From assembly GCA_031555175.1 (NCBI GenBank), contig JAVBUP010000055.1, forward strand, positions 1-14,392: DNA of 14,392 nucleotides, read 5' to 3'. This stretch comes from JAVBUP01 sp031555175 (GTDB lineage: Bacteria; Bacillota_I; Bacilli_A; Erysipelotrichales; Coprobacillaceae). Made by a program: the position numbers and the translations under genes. Under the pieces are notes generated by a model. The model made no database searches, was not told the DNA's origin, and was given only the letters and a program-made list of their open reading frames with translations. Below, piece by piece: positions 6,954-14,392 of this stretch (position 1 is the stretch's first letter; every line of letters begins with the position of its first letter).

Positions 6954-7688
6954 ATGGCTATTTGTAAAGTAAGAAAGTTCTTGTAGTTTACGCTGCTTTT
7001 TCTAATTTCTGGATGCGTTGTAAATAAACCTGAGACTGTAACAGTACGCAAAGTTACACCAATTGATAGCTATAATCAATTGTATAATAACGCGGAGTTA
7101 ATACTACACGTAAAAGTGTTGGATGAACTCTCAAGTAAAAATAGTGAAGTGGCTTATGATGATAGTGGAGACATACTTGAGTTTTATTCGCAAAGAGAGA
7201 TTGAAGTAATTGATTCATTTAGCTATCCAGTGGAACTAGAGTATATCTATATTAATGAAGCAATATCGGGAAATAAGAAATATGTAGTTGAAGGATATAG
7301 GACGCTAGAGATTGGAAAAGAGTATATAGTTTATCTTACGTATTCACAAATTACACAAGGCTATATAATTTGTGACTATGAGGCAGCAATCTATGAAATT
7401 GGATCACCAACAAGTACTGGTGGTGATGACAATATTATTTTGACGGATACTCTGTCTTGGATCAGAAGTGTCGATAATGGTTTGGATTTTGTAGAATTTG
7501 TTTCCCCAACCATAGGTCCTAAGCGTGGCATTGAATGTTATGGAACTCCATATATAACTCTTCATTTTGAAGATGATTCCAAATTATTAGATTTAGATTC
7601 TATCTATACTCAAGAAAATAACAAATCAATGATTGAGTTAGAAAATGGAACACAGTATACGTATACTGGTAAGAATGAGCAAAAATGA
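6954..7688 (+). pseudogene. Lipoprotein gene interrupted by TAG at codon 11
   Basis: A strong ribosome site GGAGGAGG (6941-6948) precedes ATG 6954. The frame reads MAICKVRKFL, then TAG (6984-6986), then FTLLFLISGC, and stays open to TGA 7686-7688. With the stop read through this is a textbook lipoprotein: positive N-terminus, hydrophobic core, lipobox LISG before Cys21. The mature part is about 224 residues. It begins after a polar linker and contains a stretch like surface proteins with 'AELILHVKVLDE... GKEYIVYL' strands. I do not recognise a named family. The part after the stop can only begin at the weak TTG 7080, which has no ribosome site and would lose the signal peptide. The rest of the frame has no other lesion, so the event is recent, or a sequencing error or readthrough is involved. 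Confidence 0.75.
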
Positions 7689-7737
7689 TATTACTAATAG
7701 TAAAACGCGTAACTTAAATAGAACTATGTTTTTTTTG

Positions 7738-7770
7738 ACCAAGATAATCATTCGCGATTATCTTGGTTTT
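7738..7770 (+). terminator. Strong hairpin terminator after the lipoprotein gene
   Basis: ACCAAGATAATC (7738-7749) pairs perfectly over 12 bp with GATTATCTTGGT (7756-7767) around ATTCGC. A short T run (7767-7770) follows. The longer T tract (7729-7736) lies before the stem, so it does not help termination on the plus strand; the stem is very stable all the same. Confidence 0.75.
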
Positions 7771-7864
7771 ACCTTATAGGTATGATAATTAATATGTATT
7801 TAGTATAGATATTATTTTGAATTACTAATAGAATATGCAAAAGCATAAGTACACTCATTGAATG

Positions 7865-7893
7865 TTGACAAATGGTGCATTAAATCATATTAT
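7865..7893 (+). promoter_or_regulatory. Consensus promoter of the glyS-dnaG-rpoD operon
   Basis: TTGACA (7865-7870), an exact 17-nt spacer, and TATTAT (7888-7893), one base from the vegetative -10 consensus. Transcription should start near 7900, giving a leader of about 65 nt. No T-box leader is present: the expected conserved antiterminator core (TGG and ACC elements) is absent. Confidence 0.8.
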
Positions 7894-7913
7894 TAATTGA
7901 AAATTAATTGATG

Positions 7914-7938
7914 AAAAGGCAGTTTTTGCCGTTTTTTT
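7914..7938 (+). other. Terminator-like hairpin in the glyS leader
   Basis: GGCAG (7918-7922) pairs with TTGCC (7926-7930), including one G-T pair. Seven T (7932-7938) follow, and flanking A's (7914-7917) may add weak pairs. It lies between the predicted transcription start and the ribosome site at 7947-7954, so it is placed as a possible attenuator. The stem is short. I see no competing antiterminator, so control is only a possibility. Confidence 0.45.
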
Positions 7939-7964
7939 AATTATGTGGGAGGAGTATTGTTTAA

Positions 7965-9332
7965 ATGAAAGACATGGAGAAGTTAGTTAGTCATGCTAAA
8001 ACATCAGGATTCGTATATCAAGGATCAGAAATTTATGATGGTTTAGCGAATACTTGGGATTATGGTCCTCTAGGTGTTGAATTAAAAAACAACATTAAAA
8101 AAGCATGGTGGAAGAAATTCGTTCAAGAGTCACCATACAATGTTGGGTTAGATTCTGCTATTTTTATGAATTCAAGAGTTTGGGAAGCTTCAGGACATAT
8201 TGGCGGATTTAGTGATCCGTTAATGGATTGTAAAGAATGTAATACTCGTTATCGTGCTGATCATTTAATTGAAGATCACGATGCAAGCCAAAAGCCAGAA
8301 GCTTGGTCTAACACAGAAATGCAAGATTATATTAAAAAAGAAGGAATCAAGTGTCCTAAATGTGGTTCAACTAATTTCACAGATATTAGAAAATTCCAAT
8401 TAATGTTTAAAACAAATATGGGAGTAGTTGAGGATGCCACAAGTGTTGTGTATTTGCGTCCTGAAACTGCCCAAGGTATCTTTGTAAACTTTAAAAATGT
8501 GCAAAGAACTTCAAGAAAGAAAGTACCTTTTGGAATAGCACAAATTGGTAAATCGTTTAGAAATGAAATTACGCCAGGTAACTTTATTTTTAGACAAAGA
8601 GAATTTGAACAAATGGAGTTAGAATTCTTTTGTAAACCAGATACTGATTTAGAATGGTTTAGTTATTGGAAGCAATATTGTATTGATTTCTTAACTGGAC
8701 TGGGAATTAATCAAGAAAACCTAAGAATTAGGGATCACGAACAAGAAGAATTATCTTTCTATTCCAAGGCAACAACAGATATTGAATATTTATTCCCATT
8801 TGGGTGGGGAGAATTATGGGGAGTGGCAGATCGTACTAGTTATGATTTAACACAACATCAAAATCATTCTAAGAAAAACTTAGAGTATTTAGATCCTGAA
8901 ACTAATGAAAAGTATATTCCTTATGTTGTAGAACCATCAGTTGGTGTTGATAGATTATTCTTAACCGTGATGAGTGATTCTTATAGTGAAGAGGAAGTAA
9001 ATGAAGGAGATACAAGAATTGTGATGAAATTACATCCCGTACTTGCTCCTTATAAAGTAGCAGTTTTACCTTTGATGAAAAAACAAAGTGATAAAGCTCG
9101 TGAAATATATAGCATTTTAGCTAAAGAATTTATGTGTGAATATGATGAAGCAGGTAATATTGGTAAAAGATATCGTCGTCAAGATGCAATTGGTACTCCA
9201 TATTGTGTAACAATTGACTTTGATACTGAAACTGATAACACAGTTACAGTTCGCAATCGTGATTCAATGGAGCAAATTCGTTTGCCAATTACAGAGTTAG
9301 TGGCATATTTTGCAGAAAAATTAAAATATTAA
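7965..9332 (+). CDS. glyS: Glycyl-tRNA synthetase, single-chain type
   Basis: This class II enzyme joins glycine to tRNA-Gly in the cytoplasm. The 455 aa is the usual length of the bacterial homodimeric form, unlike the two-subunit GlyQ/GlyS of many bacteria. The N-terminal SGFVYQGSEIYDGLANTWDYGPLG is the family signature. Paired cysteines at 89/92 and 130/133 form a likely zinc site in the insertion. Motif 2 is FRNEITPGNFIFRQREFEQ (198-216), and motif 3 lies around EPSVGVDRLF (323-332). The C-terminal anticodon-binding domain starts near 358. The ribosome site GGAGGAG (7948-7954) is about 10 nt from ATG 7965. This is the first gene of a five-gene operon, with dnaG following after about 20 nt. 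Confidence 0.97.
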   Translation: MKDMEKLVSHAKTSGFVYQGSEIYDGLANTWDYGPLGVELKNNIKKAWWKKFVQESPYNVGLDSAIFMNSRVWEASGHIGGFSDPLMDCKECNTRYRADHLIEDHDASQKPEAWSNTEMQDYIKKEGIKCPKCGSTNFTDIRKFQLMFKTNMGVVEDATSVVYLRPETAQGIFVNFKNVQRTSRKKVPFGIAQIGKSFRNEITPGNFIFRQREFEQMELEFFCKPDTDLEWFSYWKQYCIDFLTGLGINQENLRIRDHEQEELSFYSKATTDIEYLFPFGWGELWGVADRTSYDLTQHQNHSKKNLEYLDPETNEKYIPYVVEPSVGVDRLFLTVMSDSYSEEEVNEGDTRIVMKLHPVLAPYKVAVLPLMKKQSDKAREIYSILAKEFMCEYDEAGNIGKRYRRQDAIGTPYCVTIDFDTETDNTVTVRNRDSMEQIRLPITELVAYFAEKLKY

Positions 9333-9356
9333 TTAATATAAAAAGGGGGAAAGATG

Positions 9357-11120
9357 ATGGCAACTCTATCTGAGGATAAAATTGAGTTAATACGCTCAAG
9401 TGTAGATATCGTAGATGTCATTAGTCAATATCTCCCTTTAGTTCGTAAAGGTAGAAATTATTGGGCGGTATGTCCATTTCATGATGACACAAACCCTAGT
9501 ATGTCTATCTCACAAGATAAACAAATTTATAAGTGTTTTGTATGTGGAGCAGGGGGTAATGTTTATACATTTCTACAAAATCATTTAACAATTCCATTTC
9601 TTGAGGCAGTTAAAATTGTTGCTGGGATTGCGAGAATCGATGTTAGTGAAATAGAAGTTGAGAAATATATTAAACCCGTTGATGAGGCGCTAAAGCCATT
9701 ATATCAAATGCATGAAGATGCGCTTTCCATTTATAAGCATTATTTACATACCCAACAAGGTATTGATGGTTTAGATTACTTGCATCATCGCAAACTCAGT
9801 GATGAAATAATTGAACACTTTCAAATTGGTTATGCTCCTGATGGTGAAGTTTTAACAAAAGCCTTCATTTCTAGTGGTTTTAAAAATATTGATATTGCTA
9901 GATCTGGGTTAGCTAACGAAGGAAATAACACTTTATACGATAAGTTTAAAGATCGTGTCGTATTCCCATTGTGGGATTTGGATGGTAAACCAGTTGGTTT
10001 TTCGGGAAGAAAATTTAGAAAGTCTCAAGAGGATGAAGCTAAATATATAAATTCTCCAGAATCTAGTATTTTTATTAAAGGAAATACTTTATATAATTAC
10101 CATTTTGCAAAGGAAGTAGCCAGAAAAGAAAAAAGTATTTATTTGTTAGAAGGTTTTATGGATGTAATTGCTTTATATCGAGCTGGTGTTGAGAATGCAG
10201 TAGCGATTATGGGTACAGCATTAACTGAACAACAAATAAAAGCTATACATAAATTGACGAATAATGTCATACTTTGTTTAGATGGGGATAAAGCAGGAAA
10301 AGCCGCAACTCTCAAAGCATATGAAAAATTAGTAACTTTTGGATTTAGTGTCAAAATAGTAAAGATGACTGATGATAAAGATCCAGATGAGATATTTACA
10401 AATAATGGTGCAGATTATTTATTAAAAGTATTAAATAATCAAGTCTCTGGTTTAGAGTTCTTACTTGAATATTACTATGAAATTAGTAATATGGATAATT
10501 TTGAAGAAAGACGTGACTACCTAAATAAAATGGCACCAGAAATCGCTAAATTAGATGATCCATTAGAAGTTGATTATTATTCAACTATATTATCTTCAAA
10601 AAGTGGTTTTGAAAGAAATTTGGTTAATGAAAGAGTCGGAGCTCTTAAAGCAAATCAAACTGTCAAACCAATTATCAAAGTTAATGACAATGTAAATTAT
10701 GATTCATTAGCGGTGCGAAAAATGCCGATTTCAGAAGTAGAGTTATTATTTTATATGATGTACGATAAAAAGGTCGCTAATCAATATGAGAAAGAACTAG
10801 GTTATTTATATACTAAGGATTTACGAATTATTGCTAGCTATCTAATTGATTACTATCGTAAGAATGATAAGTGTGATATCGCAGAATTTGTTAATATGAT
10901 AACAAATCAGCGCTTAATCGATTTAGTAATTGAAATCAGTGATCGTCATATGCAAGTTCCTTATGAGCAGCAAGCAATTGATGATTACATAAAACATATT
11001 AAGTTTACTGCTGTAGAAGAAGAAATCAGTGAGTTGAAGAATAAGTTAGAGAGCGAAGTAGACGTGGTTCAAAAGGCCAAAATAGCGTTACAAATACAAC
11101 AATTAAAAAGCAAGTTATAG
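9357..11120 (+). CDS. dnaG: DNA primase
   Basis: It makes RNA primers at the replication fork and docks on the replicative helicase. In order (residues counted from 9357) there is a CHC2 zinc finger (Cys39, His42, Cys60, Cys63 in CPFHDD...KCFVCGAGG), the RNA polymerase domain with DGKPVGFSGRKF near 209-220, and a TOPRIM fold with LLEGFMDV (Glu265), CLDGDKAGKAA (Asp309, Asp311) and DDKDPDEIF. The C-terminal 150 residues are divergent helical sequence that should bind the helicase. At about 587 aa it has the normal length. Two adjacent ATGs exist at 9354 and 9357; the ribosome core GGGGG (9345-9349) is better spaced (7 nt) from 9357. The stop codon is TAG. The link with glyS and rpoD is the conserved macromolecular-synthesis arrangement of Bacillota. 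Confidence 0.97.
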   Translation: MATLSEDKIELIRSSVDIVDVISQYLPLVRKGRNYWAVCPFHDDTNPSMSISQDKQIYKCFVCGAGGNVYTFLQNHLTIPFLEAVKIVAGIARIDVSEIEVEKYIKPVDEALKPLYQMHEDALSIYKHYLHTQQGIDGLDYLHHRKLSDEIIEHFQIGYAPDGEVLTKAFISSGFKNIDIARSGLANEGNNTLYDKFKDRVVFPLWDLDGKPVGFSGRKFRKSQEDEAKYINSPESSIFIKGNTLYNYHFAKEVARKEKSIYLLEGFMDVIALYRAGVENAVAIMGTALTEQQIKAIHKLTNNVILCLDGDKAGKAATLKAYEKLVTFGFSVKIVKMTDDKDPDEIFTNNGADYLLKVLNNQVSGLEFLLEYYYEISNMDNFEERRDYLNKMAPEIAKLDDPLEVDYYSTILSSKSGFERNLVNERVGALKANQTVKPIIKVNDNVNYDSLAVRKMPISEVELLFYMMYDKKVANQYEKELGYLYTKDLRIIASYLIDYYRKNDKCDIAEFVNMITNQRLIDLVIEISDRHMQVPYEQQAIDDYIKHIKFTAVEEEISELKNKLESEVDVVQKAKIALQIQQLKSKL

Positions 11121-11135
11121 AAAGAGGGAATAGGG

Positions 11136-12326
11136 ATGGAAAAAAATAAAGCAGTCGGCATTGATGTGGTAAAAGAAAAGATTCTTACTGTAGTAGATGA
11201 TAAAAGAAATATTAGTCAAAAGGATTTAGATGCATTTTTAGAAAAATATGATTTGAATGATGAAGCTTCAGAAGAAATATTAGAGTTTATTGCTACAAAT
11301 AAAATCACAATTAATGATGATTCACTAGAAGTATCAGATGATGAGATTATTCTAGATGGCATGTCTGGTCTTGAAGATGACTTAGATACATTAGTCTTAG
11401 AAGACGATAGTGATTTTGATATGTATCAAGATGATACAATGGATTTATATAGTGGGGAAGTATTTGATGATCAAGCGTTAGGAAGCAACGTTAAGATTAA
11501 TGACCCAGTTAAAATGTATCTTAAAGAAATCGGAAGAGTAGAATTATTAAGTTCTGATGAAGAAATAGAGTTGGCTAAGAAGATTTTAGAGGGTGATGAA
11601 GAAGCTAAGAAACGTTTAGCTGCTGCAAACCTAAGACTTGTTGTTTCTATTGCTAAAAGATATGTTGGACGTGGAATGTTATTCTTAGATTTAATTCAAG
11701 AAGGTAATATGGGGTTAATTAAGGCAGTAGAGAAATTTGATTATACTAAAGGATTTAAGTTCTCTACATATGCAACTTGGTGGATAAGACAAGCGATTAC
11801 TCGTGCTATTGCCGATCAAGCGAGAACTATTCGTATTCCAGTTCATATGGTTGAAACTATTAATAAGTTAACACGTATTCAAAGACAATTAGTTCAAGAA
11901 TTAGGACGTGAACCAACTGCTGAAGAAATTGCAGCAAAAATGGATGGAATGACTCCTGAAAAAGTTAGGGAAATTCAAAAGATATCAATGGAACCAGTGT
12001 CATTAGAAACTCCTATTGGGGAGGAAGATGATTCACATTTAGGTGATTTTATTGAAGATGAGATGGCTATTTCTCCTAATGGTTATACCGCTAATGAGTT
12101 ATTAAAAGATGAATTAAATCAAGTATTAGATGAGTTAACTGATCGTGAAGAAAAAGTATTACGTTTGCGTTTTGGTTTAGATGATGGACGTACTAGAACT
12201 CTTGAAGAAGTTGGTAAAGAGTTCAATGTTACAAGAGAACGTATTCGTCAAATAGAAGCTAAAGCTTTACGTAAATTGAAACATCCATCACGTTCTAAAA
12301 AACTAAAAGATTTCTTAGATCGTTAA
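11136..12326 (+). CDS. rpoD: Primary RNA polymerase sigma factor (SigA/RpoD)
   Basis: This is the vegetative sigma-70 factor, which recognises -35/-10 promoters such as the one ahead of this operon. The 396 aa include a very acidic, variable region 1.1 (about 1-115). Region 1.2 starts at DPVKMYLKEIGRVELLS (123-139). Region 2 is highly conserved: NLRLVVSIAKRYVGRGMLFLDLIQEGNMGL, then FSTYATWWIRQAITRAI, which reads the -10 box. Region 3 follows, and region 4 has the helix-turn-helix TLEEVGKEFNVTRERIRQIEAKALRKLKHP near the C-terminus. The gene begins 15 nt after dnaG, preceded by a purine-rich GAGGG site. Its stop codon is only 1 nt from trmK. Confidence 0.98.
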   Translation: MEKNKAVGIDVVKEKILTVVDDKRNISQKDLDAFLEKYDLNDEASEEILEFIATNKITINDDSLEVSDDEIILDGMSGLEDDLDTLVLEDDSDFDMYQDDTMDLYSGEVFDDQALGSNVKINDPVKMYLKEIGRVELLSSDEEIELAKKILEGDEEAKKRLAAANLRLVVSIAKRYVGRGMLFLDLIQEGNMGLIKAVEKFDYTKGFKFSTYATWWIRQAITRAIADQARTIRIPVHMVETINKLTRIQRQLVQELGREPTAEEIAAKMDGMTPEKVREIQKISMEPVSLETPIGEEDDSHLGDFIEDEMAISPNGYTANELLKDELNQVLDELTDREEKVLRLRFGLDDGRTRTLEEVGKEFNVTRERIRQIEAKALRKLKHPSRSKKLKDFLDR

Positions 12327-12327
12327 G

Positions 12328-13002
12328 ATGAAAATCTCAAAAAGATTACAAACTATTGCTTCTTATGTAAATAAAGGTGATATATTAGCCGATATAGGCA
12401 GTGATCATGCATATTTACCTTGTTTTCTAGTAGAACAAGGTATTATTTATAAAGCCTATGCCTGTGATGTTGTTGATGGACCTGTACAAGCAGCTAGAGA
12501 TAATGTTGCAAGTTATGGCTACGATGACAAAATTGAAGTGCTAAAAGGTGATGGTTTAGCACCTATAAGAGGTAAAGATGTTGATGTAATTACAATTGCT
12601 GGTATGGGGGGGGCTTTGATTGCTTCCATACTTAGTGCTAATATAGATATTATGAATGTTGCTAATTATATGGTACTTCAACCAAACAATAGTGAACCAC
12701 AACTAAGAAGATTTTTATTTTCTAATCAGTGGTATATTGATAATGAAGTAATTATAGAAGAAGCTGGTCGCAGCTATGAAATAATTATTGCATCAAAGAT
12801 AAAAAGAGAGTATCGTTGTACTAAAGAGCAAGCAATTGCCTTTGGTCCAATACTGTTGGAACAAAAAAATAGCATTTTTATTAAAAAATGGCAACAAGAA
12901 GCTAGTAATATTAAATTGATTTTGGCTAAGATTAATGATAAAAGTAATACTAAATATCTTGAACTAGACAAGAAGTTAGAATTAATTGAAAGCATATTAT
13001 AA
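12328..13002 (+). CDS. trmK: tRNA (adenine-22-N1)-methyltransferase
   Basis: It methylates adenine 22 in the D-loop of tRNAs using S-adenosylmethionine. The 224 aa is the usual length. The N-terminal MKISKRLQTIASYV matches the family start. The SAM site is ADIGSDHAYLPCFL (about 22-35), with the acidic end of strand 2 in ACDVVDGPVQAARDN. The motif DVITIAGMGGALI (about 85-97) is diagnostic. A helical C-terminal extension (about 170-224) is typical. The start codon follows the rpoD stop by 1 nt with no clear ribosome site, so it is probably translated by coupling. A run of eight G (12606-12613) encodes part of GMGG. In Bacillus the next gene is nif3-like; here it is an aminopeptidase. Confidence 0.95.
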   Translation: MKISKRLQTIASYVNKGDILADIGSDHAYLPCFLVEQGIIYKAYACDVVDGPVQAARDNVASYGYDDKIEVLKGDGLAPIRGKDVDVITIAGMGGALIASILSANIDIMNVANYMVLQPNNSEPQLRRFLFSNQWYIDNEVIIEEAGRSYEIIIASKIKREYRCTKEQAIAFGPILLEQKNSIFIKKWQQEASNIKLILAKINDKSNTKYLELDKKLELIESIL

Positions 13003-13014
13003 AGGGGGATTATT

Positions 13015-14238
13015 ATGTTAGAAATTCGTAGAAATCAAGTCTTTGCAAGTATGAAAGAGAATTCAGTTGCAGTTATTTTATCAGGAAAAGCAAAACATAG
13101 AAGTGCTGATGCTTATCATCCATATGTCGTTGATAACAATTTCTTTTATCTAACTGGTTTAGAAAGAGAAAACATGTATCTAGTACTTGTTAAAACAAAT
13201 AACGCAAACAGAACGATGTTGTTTATTGAAGAAGCTAATCCAGCAATCGAAAAATGGATTGGTAAGAAAATGTTGAAATCAGAAGCAACTGCTATTTCTG
13301 GTATTGATGAAGTATTTTATATTGACCAAATGGATATGATGTTGAATCGTATTTATGGTAATATTGCTAATCTATATATTGATGGATTTAGAAATTCTCT
13401 AGATGATGAATTAAGTTTTGGAGCTCAATATGGAAATCGTATAAAAGAGTTATATCCATATTTAAAGATTAAAAATGTTTTTCCAACAATTGCAGCAATG
13501 CGTATGGTTAAAGATGAAAAAGAAGTTAATGAAATAAAGAAAGCTATTCAAATTACTAAAGAGGGAATTGAAAAATTAATGAGTAACGCAAAAGATGGAA
13601 TGCTAGAGTATCAATTGCAATCTATTTATGAGCAACATTTAGCTTATAATGGTACTAGACCATCATTCCCAACTATTGCAGCTACTGGACTTAATGCTAC
13701 TACTCTACACTACGTAGATAATAATGCTAAGATTTCTAATGACGATTTAATATTATTTGATTTGGGAACTAATTATCATAATTATTGTTCAGATATAACT
13801 AGAACATTCCCAGTTGGTGGAAAATTCTCAGCGAAGCAAAAAGAAATTTATGAAATAGTTCTTGAAGCTAATAAAATGGTCATTGAAAATGCTAAGCCAG
13901 GAATAACAACTCTTGATCTTCAAAACATGACAAAGGAAGTACTGGCTAAAGGACTTAAAAGACTAGGATTGATTAAAGAAGATAGTGAACTTATTAAATA
14001 CTATATGCATGGTGTAAGTCATCATCTAGGATTAGATGTTCATGATGTAACTAATCCTGCGAAAGCAAAGCTAGAGGCTGGTATGATTATTACTAATGAA
14101 CCTGGATTATATATTGAAGAGTTAAGTATTGGAATACGTATTGAAGATGACTTATTAATTACTAAGGATGGATGTATTAATCTATCTCAGGATATAATTA
14201 AGGAAGTTGCTGATATTGAAGCATTTATGAGTAAATAG
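13015..14238 (+). CDS. pepP: Xaa-Pro aminopeptidase (M24B)
   Basis: This cytoplasmic metallopeptidase removes an N-terminal residue followed by proline. The 407 aa have an N-terminal creatinase-like domain (about 1-165; VVDNNFFYLTGLERENMYLVL is typical of aminopeptidase P) and a pita-bread catalytic domain (about 166-407). All five metal ligands are visible: Asp249 (LFDLGTNY), Asp260 (CSDITRTFPV), His336 (HGVSHHLGLDVHD), Glu362 (NEPGLYIEE) and Glu377 (IRIEDD). His343 of DVHD is the usual second active-site histidine. The ribosome site AAAGGGGG lies 12 nt after trmK. It is the last gene of the operon, and a hairpin, the 17-mer motif and a strong terminator follow directly. Confidence 0.95.
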   Translation: MLEIRRNQVFASMKENSVAVILSGKAKHRSADAYHPYVVDNNFFYLTGLERENMYLVLVKTNNANRTMLFIEEANPAIEKWIGKKMLKSEATAISGIDEVFYIDQMDMMLNRIYGNIANLYIDGFRNSLDDELSFGAQYGNRIKELYPYLKIKNVFPTIAAMRMVKDEKEVNEIKKAIQITKEGIEKLMSNAKDGMLEYQLQSIYEQHLAYNGTRPSFPTIAATGLNATTLHYVDNNAKISNDDLILFDLGTNYHNYCSDITRTFPVGGKFSAKQKEIYEIVLEANKMVIENAKPGITTLDLQNMTKEVLAKGLKRLGLIKEDSELIKYYMHGVSHHLGLDVHDVTNPAKAKLEAGMIITNEPGLYIEELSIGIRIEDDLLITKDGCINLSQDIIKEVADIEAFMSK

Positions 14239-14253
14239 CGGAAGTAATTCCGC
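14238..14253 (+). other. Hairpin overlapping the pepP stop codon
   Basis: GCGGAA (14238-14243) and TTCCGC (14248-14253) form a perfect stem with a GTAA loop. The first base is the last base of the stop codon. No T tract follows. It matches in position, but not in sequence, the hairpin after the kinase gene at the other end of the window. Confidence 0.65.
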
Positions 14254-14270
14254 TCAGACTGTTGACAAAG
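14254..14270 (+). repeat. 17-nt 3'-end motif, copy 2
   Basis: TCAGACTGTTGACAAAG is identical to the minus strand of 125-141. It starts directly after the first hairpin, and its last seven bases form the 5' arm of the terminator. Both copies follow unrelated operons in the same order of elements. Confidence 0.7.
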
Positions 14271-14294
14271 TATTGAGGTACTTTGTCTTTTTTT
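14264..14294 (+). terminator. Terminator of the glyS-pepP operon
   Basis: GACAAAGTA (14264-14272) pairs perfectly over 9 bp with TACTTTGTC (14279-14287) around TTGAGG, followed by seven T (14288-14294). This is a strong intrinsic terminator. Confidence 0.92.
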
Positions 14295-14318
14295 ATACAG
14301 TGATAAAAGGATATTTGA

Positions 14319-14324
14319 TATAAT
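14319..14324 (+). promoter_or_regulatory. -10 box of the gene starting at 14342
   Basis: A perfect TATAAT lies 17 nt ahead of the next start codon. No good -35 box is found 16-18 nt upstream (TACAGT at best), so activation or a weak promoter is possible. Confidence 0.4.
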
Positions 14325-14341
14325 ATAGATAGGTGATAACT

Positions 14342-14392
14342 ATGATTTCTAAACATTCTAATGCGAATAAAAAAACGATGCAGATGGTTGAT
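14342..14392 (+). CDS. Start of an unidentified gene, cut by window end
   Basis: ATG 14342 follows the ribosome site AGGTGA (14331-14336) by 5 nt and opens a frame of 17 codons to the window edge. The visible residues are MISKHSNANKKTMQMVD. It lies after a strong terminator and has its own -10 box, so it belongs to a separate transcript. The visible N-terminus is too short to assign a family. Confidence 0.5.
   Translation, partial: MISKHSNANKKTMQMVD

Noticed and set aside
7080..7688. Stand-alone 202-aa CDS starting at TTG 7080
   Set aside because: No ribosome site precedes TTG 7080. The frame extends upstream through a lipobox and signal peptide to a well-placed ATG at 6954, so this is the 3' part of an interrupted gene.
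7771..7864. Possible T-box, riboswitch or small RNA upstream of glyS
   Set aside because: This stretch is AT-rich with only a tiny hairpin (TATGC/GCATA at 7834-7847), and it lies upstream of the predicted transcription start. No conserved T-box or riboswitch core was found.
14262..14290. TTGACA inside the 17-mer read as a promoter
   Set aside because: No -10 box lies 16-18 nt downstream in either copy, and the sequence forms the arm of a terminator hairpin.

Overview
This is an AT-rich window from a low-GC Gram-positive bacterium of the Bacillota/Mollicutes-related kind (Erysipelotrichia- or Izemoplasma-like is my inference). The reasons are the strong purine-rich Shine-Dalgarno sites, the single-chain glycyl-tRNA synthetase, and the glyS-dnaG-rpoD-trmK order. 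The code looks standard: conserved tryptophans are TGG, and TAA, TAG and TGA all end genes.

Left part (about 100-6391) looks like one regulated envelope cluster. A two-component system (histidine kinase plus OmpR-type regulator, minus strand) is divergent from a membrane-anchored NAGPA-type phosphodiester glycosidase. That gene is followed by a three-gene module: VTC-domain (polyphosphate polymerase-like) protein, DUF4956 membrane protein, and membrane-anchored Cthe_2159-type beta-helix. The regulator promoter, the glycosidase promoter and the VTC promoter each carry the direct repeat TTTAAG-N5-TTTAA(G/T), 10-11 nt upstream of a -10 box. This is the known recognition pattern of the streptococcal regulator CiaR, so the window appears to hold a regulator together with its own small regulon. 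A clear terminator closes the cluster at 6391.

Middle part (about 6400-7770) holds an NTF2/SnoaL-like small protein and a lipoprotein gene. The lipoprotein gene has a perfect ribosome binding site, signal peptide and lipobox, but an in-frame TAG at codon 11 interrupts it, so it is probably a very young pseudogene.

Right part (7865-14294) is a housekeeping operon, glyS-dnaG-rpoD-trmK-pepP. It is driven by a consensus promoter (TTGACA-N17-TATTAT) with a small terminator-like hairpin in its leader. A new gene begins at 14342 and runs off the window.

Both the two-component operon and the housekeeping operon end in the same composite 3' element: a hairpin at the stop codon, then the identical 17-mer TCAGACTGTTGACAAAG, then a hairpin with a T tract. 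The first hairpins differ in sequence but keep their structure, which suggests a dispersed 3'-end element family.
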